Made by a program: the position numbers and the translations under genes. A model generated the notes under the pieces. That model saw nothing but the letters and a program-made list of their open reading frames with translations, was not told the DNA's origin and did no database searches. From assembly GCA_965276675.1 (NCBI GenBank), contig OZ255624.1, positions 2,170,001-2,234,000 on the forward strand: a stretch of 64,000 bases of DNA, given 5' to 3'. Source of the DNA: G965276675 sp965276675 (GTDB lineage Bacteria > Acidobacteriota > Terriglobia > Terriglobales > Acidobacteriaceae). Below are positions 17,506 through 25,604 of the stretch, piece after piece (position 1 is the first letter of the stretch; every line of letters starts with the position of its first letter).

Positions 17506-18284
17506 GCTACCAGGACCTCCGTTCCTTGTGCGACGCGCGTGTTGAGCAGACCAGGCATGGCGCCCGCGGCGTCGGCCGGCAGAATGCGTACGCGCTTCAC
17601 GCCGTGCAGCAGCGCCTCGCGGCAGGCGCTGAGTTTGGGAAGCATGCCGCCGCTGATGACCGCGTCGCGCGTGAGCGGCGCGATCTGGTCCACGTTGAGC
17701 CAGCGCATGATCTCGCCATTGGCGCCGCGTACGCCGGGAACGTCGGTCAGGAAGACCAGCGCGTCCGCTTTAGTAGCTACGGCGCAGGCGGAGGCCATCT
17801 CGTCCGCGTTGATGTTGTAGTACTCGCCGTCAAAGCCGAGCGCGAGGCTGGAGATTACCGGCACCGCGCCCATGGCCCAGATCGCCTCCAGCCAGCGCAT
17901 GTCCGAGGCCACGATCTCGCCCACAAAGCCGAGGTCGGGCGCGGTGCGCTTTTTGCGTGCTCGAAAGACCAGACCATCGCCGCCCGAAAGCCCGACTGCC
18001 GATTGTCCATGGCCACCCAGCGCCGCGACAAGCGCCTTGTTGACTTGGCCGCCCAGCACCATGAGGGCAGTGTCGCGGGTCTCACGGTCGGTGATGCGCA
18101 GACCCGCGACAAACTCGCTCTGCTTGCCGAGCTGCGCAAGAGTGCGGGTGAGCGCCACGCCGCCGCCATGCACCACGGCAACCTGATTGCCATCCCGCGC
18201 AATCTCCACAATGGCTTGCGCGCAAGCGTGGAGGAGTGGTTCACTCTCCAGCGCCGCACCGCCGAGTTTAACGACAAATTTCAT
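17502..18284 (-). CDS. argB: Acetylglutamate kinase
   Basis: 260 residues from ATG 18284 (MKFVVKLGGAALES); the frame is open further upstream inside argC, but the family begins here and GGAAGGT precedes. Amino-acid-kinase fold: KLGGAAL glycine-rich loop, AVVHGGGVALTRTLAQLG substrate loop, and NINADEMASACAVATKADALVFLTDVPGV nucleotide region. It phosphorylates N-acetylglutamate. It shares ATGA with the argC stop and GTGA with argD. Confidence 0.95.
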   Translation of the reverse strand: MKFVVKLGGAALESEPLLHACAQAIVEIARDGNQVAVVHGGGVALTRTLAQLGKQSEFVAGLRITDRETRDTALMVLGGQVNKALVAALGGHGQSAVGLSGGDGLVFRARKKRTAPDLGFVGEIVASDMRWLEAIWAMGAVPVISSLALGFDGEYYNINADEMASACAVATKADALVFLTDVPGVRGANGEIMRWLNVDQIAPLTRDAVISGGMLPKLSACREALLHGVKRVRILPADAAGAMPGLLNTRVAQGTEVLVA

Positions 18285-19357
18285 AGAAGACCTTCCGATT
18301 CTTGCCAGCCGTACATCACGTTCATGTTCTGCACTGCCTGACTTGCGGCGCCCTTGAGCAGGTTGTCGAGGCAGCAAACCAAGATGCATCGCCGCCCGTC
18401 CGGCGCAATCTGGAAGCCGATGTCGGCGAAGGGAGTGCGCACCGAGTGCTGGATCTGCGGCAGCTGCGGTGAAGGGTAAAGGCGCACCAACGGGCTGCCC
18501 GCGAAAAACTCTTGGAAGCAGCGCTCGACCTCAGCAGGCGTTTTCGTATCTGTGAAGGTGACATAGATCGTGGACAGAATGCCACGCGGAATCGGCAGCA
18601 GATGCGGCGTAAAGGTGATCTGGTCTTCGCGCACGTCGAGCTGCTCGACCAGCTCGCCGAGGTGCCGGTGCGAGAAGAGTCCGTAGGCTGAGAGATTATC
18701 CGCCGCGTACATAAAGTGCGTCTTCGCGCTTGGCATCTTGCCCGCGCCAGAGACGCCGGACTTCGCATCGCATACGATACCGCGGTCGAGATCCACCCAG
18801 CCGGCGGCGAGCAGCGGCTTGAGCGGGAGAATGATGGAGGTGGCATAGCAGCCGGGATTGGCGACTAGCTTGGCGGAGGCGATGGCCTCGCGATGCAGCT
18901 CCGGCATGCCGTACTGGCTCTTTGCCTGGGTCGCGGCGGCTTCTGGCGTGCCCTCGTCGGTGAACGCGTAGATCGAGCGGTTCGCGGGCTCGTCGAGCCG
19001 CCATGCTCCGCTCAGGTCAATGACCTTCACTCCGGCCTGGAGCGTCCGAGGCACGAGCGTGCGCGACTGCTCATGCGGTGTGGCCAGGAAGAGCAGGTCG
19101 ACTGCATGCTCTTCCAGCGCGGTCGGGGAGAAGGCCTCAACGGTGCGGCCCGAAGCGCCCGGCGTGCCCGCGAGCTGCGGGTGCAGGGAGGTCAGCGGCA
19201 CCGAAGCAGAGGAGCTTTCCTCGCGACCAAAGAAGATCGGCGGCTTGCCTTGCAGACACGGGTGCCGCAGCAGCAACCGCGCCAGCTCCGCGCCGGCATA
19301 GCCGCTGACTCCAAGAACGGCAGTCTGGATCGCGGGTTGTAGGGAAGTGGTGTGCAT
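18281..19357 (-). CDS. argC: N-acetyl-gamma-glutamyl-phosphate reductase
   Basis: 358 residues. NADP-binding N-terminus VLGVSGYAGAELARLLLRHP; catalytic cysteine in LVANPGCYATSIILPL; DAKSGVSGAGKMPS and HRHLGELVEQL are typical of the longer ArgC type. It reduces acetylglutamyl phosphate to the semialdehyde. Its ATG overlaps the argR stop as TAATG, and its stop overlaps argB as ATGA. It is the first enzyme gene after the regulator. Confidence 0.95.
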   Translation of the reverse strand: MHTTSLQPAIQTAVLGVSGYAGAELARLLLRHPCLQGKPPIFFGREESSSASVPLTSLHPQLAGTPGASGRTVEAFSPTALEEHAVDLLFLATPHEQSRTLVPRTLQAGVKVIDLSGAWRLDEPANRSIYAFTDEGTPEAAATQAKSQYGMPELHREAIASAKLVANPGCYATSIILPLKPLLAAGWVDLDRGIVCDAKSGVSGAGKMPSAKTHFMYAADNLSAYGLFSHRHLGELVEQLDVREDQITFTPHLLPIPRGILSTIYVTFTDTKTPAEVERCFQEFFAGSPLVRLYPSPQLPQIQHSVRTPFADIGFQIAPDGRRCILVCCLDNLLKGAASQAVQNMNVMYGWQESEGLL

Positions 19358-19797
19358 TATCCGATCATCCGTTCAAGGCGCGCACGCAACTCTGTCGCAC
19401 GCTTGGCGTCGGGGCAGATGATCAGCACGGTATTATCCCCGGCAATGGTGCCAACCACCTCATCCCACTCCTCGTCATCGATGGCGACTGCTACGGGCTG
19501 CGCGCTCGCGACTGTGGTATTCAGCACCAACTGGTTGAGTGCCTGCTTCACCTCAAGGCCAAAGCTGCGCAACACCTCTTCGATCGAGGGCAGGTCTTCT
19601 TCGTCGCCGTCGTCAAGCCCCGGAAGCTGATAACCGCTGGGTCCTTTATAAAGCTTGAGCGAATGGAGGTCGCGCGACAGCGTCGCCTGGGTCACGGCAA
19701 TGCCGCGCGTGACCAGCAAGCGCCGGAGCTCATCCTGGTTGGGGACAAGCTGAGCAGAGATAAGCTGCCGGATCGCATTGTGACGGTCTAGTTTCAT
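19357..19797 (-). CDS. argR: Arginine repressor
   Basis: 146 residues from ATG 19797 (MKLDRHNAIRQLI). The frame runs upstream through one of the operators to 19845, which makes the longer start unlikely. N-terminal winged helix (DELRRLLVTRGIAVTQATLSRDLHSL, with the conserved SRDL) and a C-terminal hexamerisation/arginine-binding domain (GTIAGDNTVLIICP with the GTIAGDDT-like loop). It is the first gene of the operon that it presumably controls through two operators just upstream. Confidence 0.95.
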   Translation of the reverse strand: MKLDRHNAIRQLISAQLVPNQDELRRLLVTRGIAVTQATLSRDLHSLKLYKGPSGYQLPGLDDGDEEDLPSIEEVLRSFGLEVKQALNQLVLNTTVASAQPVAVAIDDEEWDEVVGTIAGDNTVLIICPDAKRATELRARLERMIG

Positions 19798-19830
19798 GGT
19801 CGATGTGGGCGGCCGGAGCTCAAACTTTAA

Positions 19831-19844
19831 TGCATAAATATGCA
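19831..19844. promoter_or_regulatory. ARG box 1 (ArgR operator)
   Basis: TGCATAAATATGCA matches the ArgR half-operator consensus TGNATWWWWATNCA at every position. It lies 34 bp upstream of the argR ATG. Confidence 0.85.
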
Positions 19845-19850
19845 TCTCTA

Positions 19851-19864
19851 TGTATAAATATGCA
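19851..19864. promoter_or_regulatory. ARG box 2 (ArgR operator)
   Basis: TGTATAAATATGCA also matches TGNATWWWWATNCA fully. The centres of the two boxes are 20 bp apart, two helical turns, as expected for one ArgR hexamer binding a tandem pair. The boxes sit in the 166-bp gap between argR and the divergent acyl-CoA synthetase gene. Confidence 0.85.
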
Positions 19865-19963
19865 GCACCGATTTGTCAAGGGAGTGTGACTCGCTTTCGA
19901 GGCAAAGCACGCGGGCCGCGTGAGGAGCCGGGACGGGTTACAATCGACCGCGAACCCTCCTAT

Positions 19964-21763
<1,800 letters not shown>

Positions 21764-21798
21764 AGCAAACAGGTTTGTAAGGTAAGGCACGCGCCGGT

Positions 21799-21909
21799 AG
21801 AGCATTTTCACAGCAGGTGTAATGCGGAGTGGAACTCGGCGCAGCTTTTCCGTCGAGAAAAGCTGCACGGAACCGAGCCATTCACCTCACAGTGTCTGCG
21901 AAATGCTCT
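21799..21909. repeat. MITE/REPIN-like palindromic element, copy 1
   Basis: About 111 bp bounded by terminal inverted repeats AGAGCATTTTCACAG and CTGCGAAATGCTCT, with an inner hairpin GCAGCTTTTC/GAGAAAAGCTGC. Its reverse complement aligns along nearly its whole length with the segment at 23016-23128. It has no coding capacity. Confidence 0.8.
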
Positions 21910-21982
21910 ATGATCCGTTTGAATAGAAGCGGCCGCACGTGAGCGGCTGTATCTCAGAGCGACATAAAATGCGAGGAACGCG

Positions 21983-23017
21983 ATGCGAGTAGGAATGTTG
22001 ACAGGGGGCGGCGATTGCCCCGGGTTGAATGCGGTGATCCGCGCTGCAGTGCGCAAGGGCATCTTCCATTACAAAGACGAGTTTGTGGGCTTTCTGGAGG
22101 GCTGGCGTGGCGTGGTGGAGAATCAGACGCGGCCGCTCACCATCGACTCCGTCTCCGGCATCCTGCATCTCGGCGGCACGATTCTGCGCACCTCGCGGAC
22201 GAATCCACGCAAGATGGAAGGCGGCATCGACAAGTGCCTCGCCACTATCGCGGCCAACAAGCTGGATGCGCTGATTACCATAGGCGGGGATGATACGCAG
22301 GGCGTGGCGAATGCGCTGATCGAGAAGGGCGTGAAGGTAGTCGGTGTGCCGAAGACAATCGACAACGATCTGAGCGGCACTGATGCGTGCTTTGGCTTCG
22401 ACACGGCGGTGTCAATCGCGACCGAAGCGATCGACCGGCTGCACTCCACGGCCGAGGCTCACAACCGCGTGATCGTTTGTGAGGTGATGGGGCGCGACGC
22501 CGGTTGGATCGCAATTACGTCAGGGATCGCGGGTGGCGCGGATGCGATCTGCGTGCCGGAGAAGCCGATCGACATCGACCACATCTGCCGCATCGTCACA
22601 GAACGTAACAAGAACGGAAAGAAATTTTCTATCGTCGTTGTCGCTGAGGGAGCAAAGCTGCCGGACAGCGAACAGGCGACTCACGGGGCCAAGGTGGATG
22701 CCTTCGGGCATGCGCGACTGAGCGGGATCGGCCAGACCGTCGCGGAACAGATCGAAGAGAAGACGGGATATGAGACGCGCAGTGTGAACCTGGGCCATAC
22801 CCAGCGCGGCGGAACGCCGACGGCCTTTGATCGCATGCTGGCCACACGCTACGGGACGGCAGCGATCGACCTGGTGCACAAGGGTGAATTTGGGCGGCTG
22901 GTCGTCCTGCGCGGGACGGAGATCACGAATATTCCCCTCAAAGAGGCGATCGCCAAGACGCGCACCATTGGAGACGACCTGATCGAACTGGCTAACGGAT
23001 TGCAGCCGGAGGTCTAA
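21983..23017 (+). CDS. pfp: 6-phosphofructokinase, predicted PPi-dependent
   Basis: 344 residues. Phosphofructokinase family: GGGDCPGLNAVIRA at the N-terminus, TIDND catalytic loop, MGRDAGW. Two positions that decide the phosphoryl donor read GGDDT (Asp in place of the second Gly of the ATP-type GGDGS) and PKTIDND (Lys in place of Gly). In characterised family members this Asp/Lys combination goes with pyrophosphate. It would phosphorylate fructose 6-phosphate reversibly in glycolysis/gluconeogenesis. No effector-site assignment is possible. The gene stands alone between two palindromic repeats. Confidence 0.88.
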   Translation: MRVGMLTGGGDCPGLNAVIRAAVRKGIFHYKDEFVGFLEGWRGVVENQTRPLTIDSVSGILHLGGTILRTSRTNPRKMEGGIDKCLATIAANKLDALITIGGDDTQGVANALIEKGVKVVGVPKTIDNDLSGTDACFGFDTAVSIATEAIDRLHSTAEAHNRVIVCEVMGRDAGWIAITSGIAGGADAICVPEKPIDIDHICRIVTERNKNGKKFSIVVVAEGAKLPDSEQATHGAKVDAFGHARLSGIGQTVAEQIEEKTGYETRSVNLGHTQRGGTPTAFDRMLATRYGTAAIDLVHKGEFGRLVVLRGTEITNIPLKEAIAKTRTIGDDLIELANGLQPEV

Positions 23018-23128
23018 AACATTTTCACAGATGCTGTGTTGTGGCTGGCTTCGGTTCTGTGCAGCTTTTCTTGACGGAAAGCTGCGCCGAGTTCCGTTGT
23101 CGCTCTACACCTACTGTGAAACGCTTTA
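23016..23128. repeat. MITE/REPIN-like palindromic element, copy 2 (opposite orientation)
   Basis: About 113 bp starting at the phosphofructokinase stop codon. Ends ACATTTTCACAG and CTGTGAAACGCTTT are inverted repeats, and the inner hairpin GCAGCTTTTC/GGAAAGCTGC is like that of copy 1. The two copies are inverted relative to each other around the gene at 21983-23017. The element also separates that gene from the convergent glycosyltransferase gene and may act as a terminator. Confidence 0.78.
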
Positions 23129-23132
23129 GCGT

Positions 23133-24416
23133 TTACAGATGCTCAGCGGGACGGCTGGTCTCGCTGAGCGCCAAGCGGTAGACATCCATCATCTGATCGA
23201 TCTTCTTCTCCCAGGTGAAGTGATCGAGAACCCGCTGATGGGCGGCGGAACCGAGTCTTCGGCACAGTGCTGGATCGGACGCTAGCGTGTTCATGGCATC
23301 GGCGAAGCCGCCGACCAGAGTCTCGCGACTGTCTGGCGGGACGAGGATGCCGCACGAGCTGTCAAGATAGTCGACGGGACCACCCCAGCCTGTCGCAATC
23401 ACCGGCCGGCCCATAGCCATGGCCTCCAGCACGACCGCACCGCCGCATTCGTAGATGCTGGGCAGAACCAGAGCCGTCGCGCTGCGGAGATGGACGGCGC
23501 ATTCTTTTTGCGAGAGCCAACCGTGAAAACGTACGCGTTCCGCAATGCCCAAAGTATTGGCGAACTGCTGCCACGGCTCGAGCATGGGCCCATCGCCAAT
23601 GACGTCAAGGTCAGCCCCGGGAACCAGCGCAAGCGCCTCGAGCACGAACTGCAGTGATTTCCAATCCACCAGCCGCCCCATGAAGACGAAGCGCGGCCGA
23701 GTGGCAAGCGCGGTGCCATTAGCGGAGGCGGGGATCGAACCCACATCGGGTCCGGCGTGAGAGGCCCACTCTGCGGTGTCCACACCGTTCTCGACAACCT
23801 GCAAAATTCGGCCGCGGGCGGCTCTGGGGAGTGCCTTTTGCGTTCTCCGATTTGCAACCAGCAGAACGCTTGCGCTTCGCTTGCCCGGAAGCAAAATGTT
23901 GCTGAGCTCACTAACCTGCCGCGCGATGGCAACAAAGATACGACTGGCGAGGGAGTCTTCGGAACGAAAGGCCGGGGGGTATTCCATGCCGCCATTCATG
24001 GGGCCGATGACGAGCGGAATACCCAGCCCGGAGAGCACGGAGGGATAGCGCGCGGCCACGGGTGTGGGTTGGTGCAGAAGCTCCACACCGTGGTCAGCCA
24101 CCAGCCTACGAATGATGCCGCGTTGTGCGAACTGGGTGAGCAGAGTGGTCAGAGGACCAAGCAGGCTTTCAGCGACTCTACGCGGCAGGCGCTCACCTAT
24201 TCTTACGAACAGCCGATGGAGAAAGTGATCCTGAATGAAGCGCATCCTATGGCGCTCCCCGGGAAGCAATGCCTCCAGCTCGGCTTGCACTCGCTCATGC
24301 GCGACCAGCCACACCTCCAGTCCACGCGCCCGGAGGAAGCGGAAATAGTGAAGTGGCAGAATGGCTTCACCCCCGAAACGCGCAGAGGCATTATCAGTGG
24401 CGATGCAAATACGCAT
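23133..24416 (-). CDS. Glycosyltransferase, GT4-like (GT-B fold)
   Basis: 427 residues from ATG 24416 (MRICIATDNASARFGGEA), where GT-B proteins normally begin; the frame is open to a GTG at 24500, and neither start has a clear ribosome-binding site. The C-terminal domain has FVFMGRLVDWKSLQFVLEAL, VIGDGPMLEPW and the donor-site EX7E motif in ECGGAVVLEAMAMG. It probably transfers a sugar from a nucleotide donor in envelope or exopolysaccharide synthesis. Donor and acceptor cannot be told. It is downstream of the sigma/anti-sigma pair and may belong to that operon. Confidence 0.85.
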   Translation of the reverse strand: MRICIATDNASARFGGEAILPLHYFRFLRARGLEVWLVAHERVQAELEALLPGERHRMRFIQDHFLHRLFVRIGERLPRRVAESLLGPLTTLLTQFAQRGIIRRLVADHGVELLHQPTPVAARYPSVLSGLGIPLVIGPMNGGMEYPPAFRSEDSLASRIFVAIARQVSELSNILLPGKRSASVLLVANRRTQKALPRAARGRILQVVENGVDTAEWASHAGPDVGSIPASANGTALATRPRFVFMGRLVDWKSLQFVLEALALVPGADLDVIGDGPMLEPWQQFANTLGIAERVRFHGWLSQKECAVHLRSATALVLPSIYECGGAVVLEAMAMGRPVIATGWGGPVDYLDSSCGILVPPDSRETLVGGFADAMNTLASDPALCRRLGSAAHQRVLDHFTWEKKIDQMMDVYRLALSETSRPAEHL

Positions 24417-24519
24417 AGGAGGCGGCGTGTATGGACCCTCTGCCCCTGGTATATCGGAAACCGGGGATTGGATCATCGAAATAGAGGATGATGGCGGCAC
24501 CGAAGGTCACCAGTCGGTA

Positions 24520-24756
24520 TCAGCAGCCGCGCTTGCACTTAGCAAGAATCGCCAATTGCAGGCGTTCGCGCAGGGCAACTGGCAGCTCGTAAAGTTCGTT
24601 GCTGCGGTAGACCTCAATGGTTTTACGGGTAGTGCTCAGTGTGATGACGCAATGCTCACATCCGCGCAGGTGCTCTTCCAAGTCAGCTCGCAAGGTGACG
24701 GATACAGTTTCGTCGATCAAATCGTCAAGTTCGGCGAGAAATTCCGAGCAGGTCAC
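24520..24756 (-). CDS. Zinc-finger anti-sigma factor
   Basis: 78 residues from GTG 24756, overlapping the sigma stop by 4 nt (GTGA). The zf-HC2-type pattern is MTCSEFLAELDDLID then LEEHLRGCEHC, giving the Cys/His/Cys/Cys zinc ligands. There is no membrane segment, so it is a soluble zinc-binding anti-sigma factor, a class often redox-sensitive (inference). It would hold the ECF factor encoded just upstream. Confidence 0.85.
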   Translation of the reverse strand: MTCSEFLAELDDLIDETVSVTLRADLEEHLRGCEHCVITLSTTRKTIEVYRSNELYELPVALRERLQLAILAKCKRGC

Positions 24757-25394
24757 TGAATTCCATCCTCATTCTTCTTGCGGAAGTACCGGCTGAGCCG
24801 CTCCCGTAACTGCAGCCGCGCGCGCAGCAGCCGCGACTTTACTGCCGGCACACTCAACCCGAGCGTCTCGGCGGTCTCTTCCGTGGAGAGACCTTCTACG
24901 TCACGCAATACAAAGACCACGCGGAATCCAGGCGGTAGGCCGTTGATGGTCTTCCGTAAGATGTCCGCCAGCTCGGATTGTCCATATTCCTGCTCTGGAT
25001 TCGGCCGCCATTCAGCGAGATCCCGCGGGACGGAGCCTTCTTCCGTTTGCACATCTTCATCGATTGAAACCATCTTGCCGGTTCTGCGCTTGCGCAGCCG
25101 CATGAGTGACTCGTTTACCGCAATGCGAACCAGCCAGGTGTAAAACTTGGAGTTCCCCTGAAACTGATGCAGTTTCTCGTATGCCTTTAGAAACGCATCC
25201 TGGACTACATCCTCTGCGTCCTCCCGGTTTTGCGTGATGTGCTGTGCAATCCGGAAGACCTGCCGGTCATACTGCTTGACCAGCTTTTCAAAGGCCTGAA
25301 CGTCACCCTCGCGAGCACGATTGACCAGCAGGATGTCAGGATGGACCTCCTCTGTGCCTACACTTTCGATGGCTGGTGCGTCAGACGGTTTCAG
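24753..25394 (-). CDS. ECF RNA polymerase sigma factor without a standard start codon
   Basis: Region 4 (DILRKTINGLPPGFRVVFVLRDVEGLSTEETAETLG) is plain. Upstream, the same frame encodes a full region 2 (DAEDVVQDAFLKAYEKLHQF, then KFYTWLVRIAVNE) and remains open to a TGA at 25407-25409. No ATG, GTG or TTG lies between that stop and region 2. The start listed is CTG 25394, preceded by AAAGG at 8-nt spacing. Alternatively, an ATG at 25410 is out of frame by one base (ATGAAAGGTCGAT); removing one G would fuse it to the sigma frame. The product is about 213 residues, normal for the family. It is coupled to the anti-sigma gene. Confidence 0.85.
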   Translation of the reverse strand: MKPSDAPAIESVGTEEVHPDILLVNRAREGDVQAFEKLVKQYDRQVFRIAQHITQNREDAEDVVQDAFLKAYEKLHQFQGNSKFYTWLVRIAVNESLMRLRKRRTGKMVSIDEDVQTEEGSVPRDLAEWRPNPEQEYGQSELADILRKTINGLPPGFRVVFVLRDVEGLSTEETAETLGLSVPAVKSRLLRARLQLRERLSRYFRKKNEDGIQ

Positions 25395-25604
25395 AAAATC
25401 GACCTTTCATGAGACGGAGATTCAAGAATGACTCACCAGTCCATAGTAGCAAGCGGTATTGGGAGCGTGAAAGCAAGGCCAGGAGTGTGCTTGCGGATTC
25501 CACCATACCTTTGCGGCATATCCTTCGCTCCCGTTTCCGCTTACGCTGTCTATATAGAAAGCAGATAGGCAGTCGGGGTTGCAGGTGGGAAGGGCTTGAT
25601 CGGC

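Noticed and set aside
17460..18341. 293-codon plus-strand frame across argB
   Set aside because: Antisense shadow of argB and the argD start.
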